The notes beneath the pieces are model-generated. The model searched no databases, was not told the origin of the DNA, and saw only the letters and a program-made list of their open reading frames with translations. This document shows, piece after piece, positions 1 to 5,189 of a stretch of 29,314 bases of DNA. Numbering within the stretch: position 1 is the first letter of the stretch; each line of letters begins with the position of its first letter. The translations under genes were made by a program, and so were the position numbers. Origin of the DNA: a virus; IMG/VR virus record IMGVR_UViG_3300047300_000455, positions 1 through 29,314 of that record, one strand, 5' to 3'.

Positions 1-428
1 CCCTCAAAGATCGGCAACACGCCAATGTTTGGCTCCCAGTTTTGAGCCTTCTTGATGTCGTTGGTTTCCCAGAGGAAATTTTCTGTGCGCCACCCGATCA
101 GTTTTGGCTTCGCCACCGGCTCCTGCTGCTGTGCTGGCGTGTTGTCGGCTCGGCATCTGTCGCTGAGTTCACAGCCTGTCGGTGATCCGCAATGACCAAG
201 CACGCACCTGCCATCCCATTCCACAGGCTCTTGCTGCTGTGCTGGCTGCTCTGCCAGTGCAGAGCGGATGGCATTCTCAAGCTCAAAGATTGGTGAATGC
301 GCGTTGGTGATTGCTTCGCGGGTGGCTTTGTTTACCTTGTTACCAAACGGCGGCACTTTCCACCAACGGGCTTTAAATTCCTGCACTTTTTCCAGCGCCA
401 GCTTCAGCGCCTCAGTTTGTTTACTCAT
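1..428 (-). CDS. Hypothetical phage protein, 3' end cut by window edge
   Basis: The frame is open from an ATG at 426-428 to base 1, so the C-terminus is missing; 142 codons are visible. It begins MSKQTEALKLALEKV, a start I associate with many small phage proteins of unknown role. The visible part is hydrophilic, with two Q-rich linkers (AQQQEPV, seen twice) and a cysteine-containing segment between them (about residues 78-95). No signal peptide or membrane segment is seen, so it is probably cytoplasmic. The start overlaps the stop of the upstream lipoprotein gene by 8 bases, implying translational coupling. The first dozen codons closely resemble those of that lipoprotein gene. No function can be assigned. 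Confidence 0.7.
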   Translation of the reverse strand, partial: MSKQTEALKLALEKVQEFKARWWKVPPFGNKVNKATREAITNAHSPIFELENAIRSALAEQPAQQQEPVEWDGRCVLGHCGSPTGCELSDRCRADNTPAQQQEPVAKPKLIGWRTENFLWETNDIKKAQNWEPNIGVLPIFE

Positions 429-738
429 GGCGGCACTCCTCTTTGATATAGCGCATCTTGCGGAATGAATGACGATATGAAGCGAGCTCGCATTGATGCA
501 CGACCTCATCCCAATCGTTGTATTTGGTTGCCTGTGGGCCAGCGGGAAGAGCTTTCAGGCATTGCTCAAACAGTTTTGCTCTTAGGCATTGGTCATTTGA
601 TGTCTTGTCTTCGGGGTCAATTGCCGCCGTTGTCAGCGTCAGAGTTCCGTCAGCATTTGTTTTTGAATTGCATCCCATTAAAACAAGGGGAATGCAGACT
701 AGCGCCAGCTTTAGCGCCTTTGTTTGTTTGTCAGTCAT
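421..738 (-). CDS. Small phage lipoprotein
   Basis: The product is 105 residues. A short basic N-region (MTDKQTKALK) is followed by a hydrophobic stretch ending in a lipobox, LMGC, with the cysteine at residue 23. The next residue is Asn, which by the usual Lol sorting rule favours the outer membrane. The mature part has four more cysteines (about residues 51, 60, 83 and 101) and is otherwise hydrophilic. The ATG at 736-738 is chosen because AAAGG lies upstream; an in-frame ATG at 756 has no ribosome site. It sits in a leftward cluster of small accessory genes rather than beside the endolysin, so a spanin role is not favoured. Function unknown; an envelope or exclusion role is speculation. 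Confidence 0.75.
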   Translation of the reverse strand: MTDKQTKALKLALVCIPLVLMGCNSKTNADGTLTLTTAAIDPEDKTSNDQCLRAKLFEQCLKALPAGPQATKYNDWDEVVHQCELASYRHSFRKMRYIKEECRHE

Positions 739-763
739 GTCCGCACCTTTCTGCATTGGTCTT

Positions 764-1444
764 TCATTCTGTCACCCCAAAGTTGAATGCAATCAATTGA
801 CAAAACAACCGATATTGCTCTAATGCCTCTTTGTTGTTAGCGTGAGTCTTTTCTATCTGTTGCGAGAACTCAAGTACAGAACCAGTAAAACATCCACATA
901 CAACACGCACACCAATCTTTTTATCTATAAATGCCGTAGTAAATCGGCCTGATGACTTTGCAGGGCCAACCAGCAACCATGTTTTATGATTTGACACCCA
1001 AGCATCGCCATACAACCAAGCATTGCCATACACCTGAGCATTGCCACACACCTGAGCATTGCCAGACACCCAAGCATTGCCATACACCTGAGCATTGCCA
1101 CACACCTGAGCATTGCCACACACCCAAGCATTGCCATACACCCGAGCATTGCCACACACCTGAGCATTGCCATACACCTGAGCATTGCCACACACCTGAG
1201 CATTGCCATACACCTGAGCATTGCCACACACCTGAGCATTGCCATACACCTTAGCATTGCCACACACCTGAGCATTGCCATACACCCAAGCATTGCCAGT
1301 TTGCGACAAATTTTTCTCGGCCTCAACGTAGCCACCAAGATCGCCAGCAGATACTGAAATTCCGATTGCAATCAATGCTTTGATGCGATACAAAATGCGT
1401 CCATTAAATTGTTTTGTGTCTGTTTTTACAAGTTCATATTTCAT
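764..1444 (-). CDS. Beta-helix hexapeptide-repeat protein
   Basis: The product is 226 residues. The N-terminus (MKYELV, then RIKAL, then DLGGYVEAEKNLS) matches my memory of a widespread phage protein family that precedes its repeats with the DLGGY motif. From about residue 48 there are some 16 tandem hexapeptides of the form GNAxVY or GNAxVC. Such repeats normally build a left-handed parallel beta-helix, three hexapeptides per turn. A non-repetitive domain of about 80 residues follows. The ATG at 1442-1444 is preferred over one at 1456 because it matches the family start and has GGA in front. The role is unknown; the catalytic residues of acyltransferases sharing this fold are not evident. 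Tyr and Cys alternate at one repeat position. Confidence 0.8.
   Translation of the reverse strand: MKYELVKTDTKQFNGRILYRIKALIAIGISVSAGDLGGYVEAEKNLSQTGNAWVYGNAQVCGNAKVYGNAQVCGNAQVYGNAQVCGNAQVYGNAQVCGNARVYGNAWVCGNAQVCGNAQVYGNAWVSGNAQVCGNAQVYGNAWLYGDAWVSNHKTWLLVGPAKSSGRFTTAFIDKKIGVRVVCGCFTGSVLEFSQQIEKTHANNKEALEQYRLFCQLIAFNFGVTE
1003..1298. repeat. 18-bp tandem repeat inside the beta-helix gene
   Basis: About 16 near-perfect copies of an 18-base unit (CATTGCCACACACCTGAG on the plus strand) run head to tail in one reading frame. Each unit encodes two hexapeptide halves of the beta-helix. Copies differ mainly at one base that switches Tyr and Cys codons. Expansion or contraction by slippage would keep the frame. 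Confidence 0.9.
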
Positions 1445-1456
1445 GATTTTTTCCAT

Positions 1457-1729
1457 TCAAAATTTGTGCTTCATATTTTCACGACACGCTTTGCGCATTT
1501 CAGGCGTGTAGTCAGGACTGATTTCTGCTAATGAGCAATCAATTTTTTTTGGTTGCATGAACGTAAACACCCCTGCAAACACAGCCACCCAAAAGATGGT
1601 CAGCAATACAGCAATGATTGTGTAAATGCTTTGGTTGCTCATCTGCTTATAAGGCTCAATACGAGCAGGACAATTTCGTCCTTGGTTGCATCCATATGTG
1701 GAGCAATATTCGTCGCAACAGGATTTCAT
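1457..1729 (-). CDS. Small single-pass membrane protein with Cys-rich N-terminus
   Basis: The product is 90 residues. The N-terminal 28 residues hold five cysteines (CC, C, C and C, including the motif NQGRNCPAR). One hydrophobic segment follows at about residues 35-58, and a soluble tail carries DCSLAEISPD and EMRKAC. The cysteine-rich head could bind a metal, but this is inference. The start at 1727-1729 has GAGG eight bases upstream and overlaps the stop of the preceding 35-residue gene. I recall similar short membrane proteins in Burkholderiales phages, without a known function. Confidence 0.75.
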   Translation of the reverse strand: MKSCCDEYCSTYGCNQGRNCPARIEPYKQMSNQSIYTIIAVLLTIFWVAVFAGVFTFMQPKKIDCSLAEISPDYTPEMRKACRENMKHKF

Positions 1730-1833
1730 AACAAAGCCTCATCGGCATCATTGATGCGTTTGCGCTGGTATTCAGCGATTTGTTGAGGTGTCCAGGGTGT
1801 TGGGCCAGATGGTGGCGGGAAAGGCCAAGTCAT
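1726..1833 (-). CDS. 35-residue peptide, first gene of the leftward cluster
   Basis: This short gene begins MTWPFPPPSGPTPW and continues TPQQIAEYQRKR to a TGA overlapping the next start (ATGA). Its ribosome site, AAAGGAGAAAGT directly before the ATG, is the best in the cluster, which supports translation despite the small size. The N-terminal half is proline-rich and the C-terminal half would form a charged helix. I recall related small phage ORFs with the same start; none has an assigned function. Confidence 0.65.
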   Translation of the reverse strand: MTWPFPPPSGPTPWTPQQIAEYQRKRINDADEALL

Positions 1834-1939
1834 ACTTTCTCCTTTGGTTAAGACAACTTGATTTTGCGACACTTTTGCAAAAAATAATGTAGGGGTTTTC
1901 ACCTAGTGACGAATGTTTTTTTGTTGCTAGTATTGAGCT
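1834..1939. promoter_or_regulatory. Divergent control region between leftward and rightward early genes
   Basis: This A/T-rich gap separates two divergent transcription units, so both probably start here. An inverted repeat, TTTTGC at 1862-1867 and GCAAAA at 1877-1882, could be an operator. For the rightward unit a possible promoter is GTGACG (1906-1911), a 16-base spacer and TAGTAT (1928-1933). It would start transcription almost at the ATG of the first gene, which lacks a clear ribosome site and may be leaderless. No convincing minus-strand promoter is seen, only A/T-rich hexamers near 1885-1892. Confidence 0.4.
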
Positions 1940-2122
1940 ATGAACTCATTTGACAAAGCAGAAGCAGAAGCGGCAGATGCACTGACAGACTATGGTTATC
2001 AACTGGTCAAAATCTATGTTGATCACCCTGGAGATGTAGAAGCCGCTATGCTTGCCGTCCTAACCCGAGCCATCGAGCGCATCATCAACCGAGAGGTGTA
2101 TATCAATGACTTCTATCAGTGA
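1940..2122 (+). CDS. Hypothetical early protein
   Basis: The product is 60 residues, acidic in its first third (DKAEAEAADALTDYG) and predicted mostly helical. It is the first gene of the rightward cluster and overlaps the next gene by 17 bases. No clear Shine-Dalgarno sequence precedes the ATG; a promoter-like hexamer lies 7-12 bases upstream, so the message may be leaderless. No domain is recognised. The overlap with a well-supported gene and its position after the divergent region are the main support. Confidence 0.6.
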   Translation: MNSFDKAEAEAADALTDYGYQLVKIYVDHPGDVEAAMLAVLTRAIERIINREVYINDFYQ

Positions 2123-2552
2123 AGACAACAAAGCAATCGCATATTATTTGGAACGCCTCAAAAATGGCCCCGAGAACGATAAGCGAATTCAGAACATCAT
2201 CAACCAGCGATTTAATGTGTCTGCGGCGTCTATCCGCAACAAATTGATCGCAGATGGTGTTATTGAATTAAAGGTAACCGGATACGACAACAAGCGCTTG
2301 CGCAACATCTTTGAAGTCAGGCTTGTCAACAAAGACAAGGTTAAATTTGTGCCTGAAAAAGTTGTTCAATCCAAGTCTGTTGTCATTGAAACGCATTGGC
2401 CTGAAGGCTGGCCCAAGTCGCGTAACAATGCTTTTGATTGGAAGAACACTGCTCAAGGGCTGTTTAGCAAGGCTGAAATGGCCGCTATGCAAGCCAAGAT
2501 CAAAGCCAATCCATCATTCACACAAACAACCAACGTATACAGCAGAGCATAA
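2106..2552 (+). CDS. Probable winged-helix DNA-binding protein
   Basis: The product is 148 residues. Residues about 25-60 (RIQNIINQRFNVSAASIRNK, then LIADGVI) look like a helix-turn-helix followed by a wing-like strand pair (LRNIFEVRLVN). The C-terminal half is basic and tryptophan-containing (HWPEGWPKSRNN) and ends in a helical segment. Being early and directly downstream of the divergent control region, it may be a regulator or replication accessory factor. That role is inferred from position and the HTH-like segment only; no family name is recognised. Confidence 0.65.
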   Translation: MTSISEDNKAIAYYLERLKNGPENDKRIQNIINQRFNVSAASIRNKLIADGVIELKVTGYDNKRLRNIFEVRLVNKDKVKFVPEKVVQSKSVVIETHWPEGWPKSRNNAFDWKNTAQGLFSKAEMAAMQAKIKANPSFTQTTNVYSRA

Positions 2553-2554
2553 CT

Positions 2555-2776
2555 ATGGGAAAAGGGAGTTCACCTCGGCCTTTCAGCGTTAGCAGTGAGG
2601 TCTTTTCATCAAACTTTGACGCCATTTTTGGCAAAAGGAAAGTAAATGTGGTTCAACAAACAACCCAAGACTCAATTGGAGCGCCTGGCAAAACTCCTGA
2701 CGAAAAAGTCGGGAACAACGACAGTGGAAATAGCTCAGAAGTTACCATCAACGACCCCAACACGCCGTCTCAGTGA
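2555..2776 (+). CDS. Small conserved phage protein; C-terminal half may be out of frame
   Basis: The first 30 residues (MGKGSSPRPF, then SNFDAIFGKRK) resemble a small phage protein family I recall that ends soon after the IFG motif. The remaining 44 residues are low-complexity and lie over the next gene, which starts at 2646 and is clearly real. One base fewer in the A-rich stretch around 2633-2642 would end this gene at the TAA at 2643-2645, directly before the next ATG. The long overlap may therefore reflect an indel, a natural frameshift or a real extended tail. Function unknown. Confidence 0.5.
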   Translation: MGKGSSPRPFSVSSEVFSSNFDAIFGKRKVNVVQQTTQDSIGAPGKTPDEKVGNNDSGNSSEVTINDPNTPSQ

Positions 2777-2870
2777 CATGCGTGACCGTGGTTGGACAAT
2801 CACGTTCAAGCTGAAAGACGATGGTGTGACCAAGATTTACTTTGGCAAGCCACCAGAGGCCGTCAAATGA
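2646..2870 (+). CDS. Helix-turn-helix protein (HTH_39-like)
   Basis: The product is 74 residues. It reads as one small HTH domain: TQLERLAKLLTKK, then TTTVEIAQKL as the first helix pair and PTRRLSDMRDRGWTI as the recognition helix with start of the wing, then a KIYFGKP strand. This pattern (Leu-Ser-Asp-hydrophobic-Arg-Asp-Arg-Gly) fits the HTH_39-type domains common before phage replication genes. AAAGGA lies seven bases upstream of the ATG. Its stop overlaps the start of the O-like replication gene (ATGA), so the two are probably coupled. It could help load the replication protein or regulate the cluster; this is inference from order. Confidence 0.7.
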   Translation: MWFNKQPKTQLERLAKLLTKKSGTTTVEIAQKLPSTTPTRRLSDMRDRGWTITFKLKDDGVTKIYFGKPPEAVK

Positions 2871-3229
2871 GCTTTGAAGCATTCTGGGCCGCATGGCCTA
2901 AGTCAATACGCAAAGGTGGCAAATCAGTCTGTTTGGCACGCTGGAAGAAGGGTCTGTACGATGGCTGTGCAGACCAGATCGTCAAGCATGTCGAATGGAT
3001 GAAAACCACAGATCAGTGGCGAAAAGACAACGGGGCTTTTATCCCTGCTCCACTGGTCTATCTCAACCAGCAACGGTGGGACGGCGCAGAGATTCCTGAG
3101 ACATTCATGAAGCCTGCTGCCCAAAACATCGACCCTGCTTTGTTGAAAATACAACAGGATCGCCAGAAAGCAGTGCCCATGTCTGATGAAATCAGAAAAA
3201 AATTGATGGAACTGCGAAAAAGTTGTTGA
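2867..3229 (+). CDS. O-like phage replication protein (C-terminal-type domain)
   Basis: The product is 120 residues. It begins MSFEAFWAAWPKSIRKGGK, then LARWKKGL, and later FIPAPLVYLNQQRWDG. The pattern of F-x-x-F-W-x-x-W-P near the N-terminus and a IP-x-P-x-x-YLN-x-x-RW motif mid-protein is typical of the C-terminal part of phage O / DnaT-like primosome proteins, which bring the host helicase to the phage origin. The N-terminal origin-binding domain of full-length O proteins is absent here; the preceding separate HTH protein may supply DNA binding. It starts within the upstream stop codon (ATGA). The protein ends in a basic helix (EIRKKLMELRKSC). Confidence 0.7.
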   Translation: MSFEAFWAAWPKSIRKGGKSVCLARWKKGLYDGCADQIVKHVEWMKTTDQWRKDNGAFIPAPLVYLNQQRWDGAEIPETFMKPAAQNIDPALLKIQQDRQKAVPMSDEIRKKLMELRKSC

Positions 3230-3256
3230 CAAGGACGGTGACGGTTGAAGTAGAAT
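3226..3256 (+). promoter_or_regulatory. Promoter-like sequence before candidate small RNA
   Basis: TTGACA (3226-3231), a perfect -35 hexamer, overlaps the stop codon of the replication gene. TAGAAT (3251-3256), five of six matches to the -10 consensus, follows after a 19-base spacer, longer than the ideal 17. Transcription would begin near 3263 and run into the hairpin and U-run ending at 3365. Confidence 0.45.
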
Positions 3257-3262
3257 TCAATC

Positions 3263-3366
3263 GTTGCCGTGGAAAGCGACAAAAATTGAGGCCTCTTACA
3301 CATGCTCTCGCCCTTGGTTTAAATCGAAGGGTTTCCACCGAGGGCAGTTGTAAGGGGCCTTTTTTA
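3263..3366 (+). ncRNA. Candidate small structured RNA
   Basis: No credible gene lies here. A transcript from the promoter-like site at 3226-3256 would first form a short stem (TCGTT 3261-3265 with AGCGA 3275-3279, if the start permits). It would then form a long rod: a 12-bp outer stem (3289-3300 with 3349-3360, one G-U) and a 9-bp inner stem (3310-3318 with 3337-3345), separated by an asymmetric internal loop, ending in a run of six T. It could be simply the terminator of the upstream operon; the promoter-like sequence is what suggests an independent RNA of about 100 nt. Confidence 0.4.
3289..3365 (+). terminator. Long-hairpin Rho-independent terminator
   Basis: AGGCCTCTTACA (3289-3300) pairs with TGTAAGGGGCCT (3349-3360), 12 pairs with one G-U, and T residues run from 3360 to 3365. 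An additional GC-rich inner stem (3310-3318 with 3337-3345) makes the hairpin much longer than usual. It would end transcription of the replication-gene operon or of the small RNA before the HNH element. Confidence 0.65.
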
Positions 3367-3395
3367 TTGTCTCAAGCATTGAAAGTAGCCTACCC

Positions 3396-3645
3396 ATGAG
3401 AGTAATCATCCGGCACTCGGACACTATGCGGACCGTCGGTGGTAGCGTCTTAAACAACCCTGTAACACGAGCAAGCCAGAGCAGGGAGGGTGGGCTAAGG
3501 ATAGAGCCTGGTGGTGGCCTTAAACGGCTATTAAGTCTGTCCAGTGCGAAGCGATGACATGGCTCCGAAGAGGGTTTTGTACTTCGTAAAGCATAGCGAA
3601 CTGTATCTTGGGTACGGTAAGGCTGTGCTTTGCTCCAACATTCAC
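3396..3645 (+). ncRNA. Candidate HEARO / omega-RNA-like structured RNA
   Basis: About 245 bases without a gene sit directly in front of an HNH gene and show many helices. These are CACT plus CGG (3414-3420) with CCG plus GGTG (3433-3441); CCCTG (3458-3462) with CAGGG (3482-3486); AGCC with GGCT near 3474-3496; CTTAA with TTAAG near 3519-3535; CGAAG with CTTCG near 3566-3586. There are also a 10-bp stem 3588-3597 with 3622-3631, and inside it a 6-bp stem 3600-3605 with 3613-3618. HEARO RNAs are known structured RNAs of this size located upstream of HNH/IsrB genes and acting as guide RNAs. ATGA at 3396-3399 matches the reported NTGA site preference. The identification is from architecture and remembered features; no covariance search was done. 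Confidence 0.55.
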
Positions 3646-3661
3646 CAAAGAGGGTATTGTT

Positions 3662-4009
3662 ATGAAGCAGATAGAGAAGTACAGAAGATCAACAATGAAA
3701 AGAAGAGCAAACGAGTCAATGAAAGGCTTGTCAGACAATGAGATAGCAGAACAAATAAAAAAAGCCACGACTGACTTTTTAAAGACCGAAGAATGGTTTT
3801 TGTTGAAAGCTCAGACAATTGCAAAGTATGGATGCACTTGCATGAGATGCAAAAAAAAGATTTCTTGTTGGATGGACATCAATGTTGATCACATCAAGCC
3901 AAGAAAACTTTTCCCGACCTTGGCAAACGATCCAAACAATTTGCAAATTTTGTGCGGGGCTTGCAACAAAGCAAAAGGCAACAAGCATGACACTGATTAC
4001 CGACCCTAG
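3662..4009 (+). CDS. HNH endonuclease next to the structured RNA
   Basis: The product is 115 residues. The HNH core lies at residues 58-108: C60 and C63 of the first zinc knuckle, D76-H77 (VDHIKP) as the catalytic pair, N92-N93, and C98 and C101 (ILCGAC) of the second knuckle. The N-terminal 45 residues are basic and helical. No RuvC domain, bridge helix or PLMP motif of IscB/IsrB is seen, so it is either a minimal HNH-only partner of the upstream RNA or an ordinary homing HNH. AGAGGG stands eight bases before the ATG at 3662; the open frame extends to a TTG at 3608, inside the RNA helices, which argues against that start. Confidence 0.8.
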   Translation: MKQIEKYRRSTMKRRANESMKGLSDNEIAEQIKKATTDFLKTEEWFLLKAQTIAKYGCTCMRCKKKISCWMDINVDHIKPRKLFPTLANDPNNLQILCGACNKAKGNKHDTDYRP

Positions 4010-4030
4010 GTAATACTATGGAGAAATGAA

Positions 4031-4264
4031 ATGAATAGAGAAGACATTATCCGCATGGCGCGGGAGGCAGGAGCAAGAGCGCAGCAAAACAAAAACTGCG
4101 ATGTGGAGTACCTGTTCAGTGTTGAGCAGATTGAACGGTTGCTTGCTGCCGAGCGTGAGGCGTGTGCGAAGGTGTGCGAGGAACGTATTGACTTCTGGCA
4201 GCGTGATGATGGGAGGCGTTACGAAGATGAGTACTGCGCTGATGCCATCCGAGCAAGGGGATAA
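4031..4264 (+). CDS. Hypothetical early protein, paralogue A
   Basis: The product is 77 residues, beginning MNREDIIRMAREAG and containing the motif EREACAKVCEE and a terminal AIRARG. This AAEREAC-x-x-VCE ... IRARG layout is widespread in phage accessory proteins of unknown function. It is helical and soluble, with paired cysteines that might bind a metal. GGAG lies eight bases before the ATG. The following gene is its paralogue, sharing the start, the cysteine motif and the end, so the pair arose by tandem duplication. Confidence 0.75.
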   Translation: MNREDIIRMAREAGARAQQNKNCDVEYLFSVEQIERLLAAEREACAKVCEERIDFWQRDDGRRYEDEYCADAIRARG

Positions 4265-4266
4265 GC

Positions 4267-4500
4267 ATGAACAGAGAAGAAATCATTGCAATAGCCCGTC
4301 AACACACCGTTGGTGGTTTGGAGTTTGATTGGGATGGGCTTGTCACGTTCTTCAACGAGGCCTACGCCGCTGGCGCTGCTGCCGAGCGTGAGGCTTGCAT
4401 TCAGGTATGCGAAGACAATGCAGACGATTACAGTGAAGGAGAGTGGGATTCTGCTTGCATTAGCTGTGCAGATCACATCCGTGCAAGGAGGCAGGCATGA
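4267..4500 (+). CDS. Hypothetical early protein, paralogue B
   Basis: The product is 77 residues, the same length as its upstream neighbour, and shares MNREEIIAIAR at the start, AAEREACIQVCED in the middle and HIRARRQA at the end. The middle differs, with WDGLVTFFNEAYAAG replacing the neighbour's sensor-like segment. It starts two bases after the neighbour's stop and overlaps the next gene by four bases (ATGA). Function unknown; the cysteine spacing is kept in both copies, suggesting it matters. Confidence 0.75.
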   Translation: MNREEIIAIARQHTVGGLEFDWDGLVTFFNEAYAAGAAAEREACIQVCEDNADDYSEGEWDSACISCADHIRARRQA

Positions 4501-4607
4501 CATACAGACAAGCAATGGAAATATTGGACAAGGTGCGTGAAGGACAGCCATTCCCAGATCACATTGTTGACAGAGCATTGAAGCTCACAGGCGATCTTGA
4601 TGAATGA
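4497..4607 (+). CDS. 36-residue early peptide
   Basis: A short gene (MTYRQAMEILDKVREG, then PFPDHIVDRALKLTGDL) between two genes that it overlaps on both sides: its ATG lies in the upstream stop region (ATGA) and the next ATG lies inside its end (4600-4602). AGGAGGCAGGC precedes the start, a strong ribosome site. It is amphipathic and helical. I recognise the style of small phage peptides but no function. Confidence 0.6.
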   Translation: MTYRQAMEILDKVREGQPFPDHIVDRALKLTGDLDE

Positions 4608-4764
4608 TTGGTTTGACCAGCTCGTAGAGCATTACGCTAAACTGGCTTCAGACCCTGCATGGATTGACCATGCCCGTTATCAAGTGATGAAATTGGAAAA
4701 GGATAGCAGCCAGGTGTTCAAAGGGCTTGGACAGGCTGTCAAGCAAAGATTGGAAAAGAAATGA
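4600..4764 (+). CDS. 54-residue early protein upstream of rusA
   Basis: It begins MNDWFDQLVEHYAKL and ends in a basic helix (QAVKQRLEKK). The start overlaps the end of the 36-residue gene by eight bases, and its stop overlaps the rusA start (ATGA), so translation of all three looks coupled. The tandem position directly before a resolvase gene and the helical basic character would suit a DNA-associated accessory role, but this is a guess. No family is recognised. Confidence 0.65.
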   Translation: MNDWFDQLVEHYAKLASDPAWIDHARYQVMKLEKDSSQVFKGLGQAVKQRLEKK

Positions 4765-5189
4765 CCTTCATCGTAACCTTTACCGTGGACGGTGTGCCAG
4801 TAGGCAAACAACGTCCCAAGTTCTCCAGTCGTGGAAGCTTTGTTCGGGCCTACACTCCAAAAAAGACTTCAGACTATGAGGCAACAGTTAGGCTGGCAGG
4901 CAAAGCCGCTATGGGCTCACAGGAGCCTCTAGAAACGCCTGTGAGCCTCTATCTTTACGTCAGAGTACCAATCCCTGCCTCGTGCTCCAAAAAGGCCACA
5001 GCGGCCTGTTTAGACGGTTCTCAGAAGCCAATCAAACGCCCGGATTTGGACAACATCTTGAAGGCGGTCAGTGATGCCTTGAATGGCGTTTGCTACAAGG
5101 ATGATTCGCAAATCGTAAACATTCATTGCACAAAGTTGTATTCGTCAGTGCCTGGTGTTGATGTGTGTGTCAAAGAATGTTTGGACTAA
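4761..5189 (+). CDS. rusA: RusA-family Holliday junction resolvase
   Basis: The product is 142 residues, near the usual RusA length of about 120. It begins with FTVDGVPVGKQRPKF, the strand-loop-GKxRP motif of the family. The catalytic region reads KRPDLDNILKAVSDALNG, then CYKDDSQI; D95, D97 and D114/D115 would bind Mg2+ at the active site. RusA homodimers cut four-way junctions symmetrically and resolve recombination or replication intermediates, here presumably preparing replicated phage DNA for packaging. It pairs naturally with the downstream annealing protein. The start lies in the upstream stop (ATGA). Confidence 0.9.
   Translation: MTFIVTFTVDGVPVGKQRPKFSSRGSFVRAYTPKKTSDYEATVRLAGKAAMGSQEPLETPVSLYLYVRVPIPASCSKKATAACLDGSQKPIKRPDLDNILKAVSDALNGVCYKDDSQIVNIHCTKLYSSVPGVDVCVKECLD

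Larger units (their letters stand above)
3396..4016 (+). mobile_element. Possible non-autonomous HEARO-type element
   Basis: The unit would consist of the structured RNA, the HNH gene and a terminal hairpin at the stop codon: ATTACC (3996-4001) with GGTAAT (4009-4014), loop of seven. IS200/IS605-type elements that carry omega-RNAs have a short subterminal hairpin at the right end and insert beside a short target such as NTGA; ATGA stands at 3396-3399. No TnpA transposase gene is present, so mobility would depend on one elsewhere or on homing. The boundaries are estimates, and no target duplication is expected for this family. Confidence 0.35.

Noticed and set aside
268-823. Plus-strand frames opposite the lipoprotein and first gene
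   Set aside because: They have no ribosome sites and lie antisense to genes supported by a lipobox and overlapping start/stop codons.
1003-1298. CRISPR-like regular repeat array
   Set aside because: Units are contiguous 18-bp copies without spacers and stay in the frame of the beta-helix gene.
925-1371. Other long open frames across the repeat, on both strands
   Set aside because: A stop-free 18-bp unit automatically gives long frames; their products (repeats of AMLRCM, CHTPEH, WQCSGV) are by-products of the repeat.
3366-3661. Group I or group II intron, or tRNA
   Set aside because: No P7-like core, no domain V-like motif and no cloverleaf were found, and no split gene flanks the region; a HEARO-type RNA explains it better.
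3608-3661. N-terminal extension of the HNH gene from a TTG at 3608
   Set aside because: The extension would lie inside stable RNA helices, and the ATG at 3662 has a good ribosome site.
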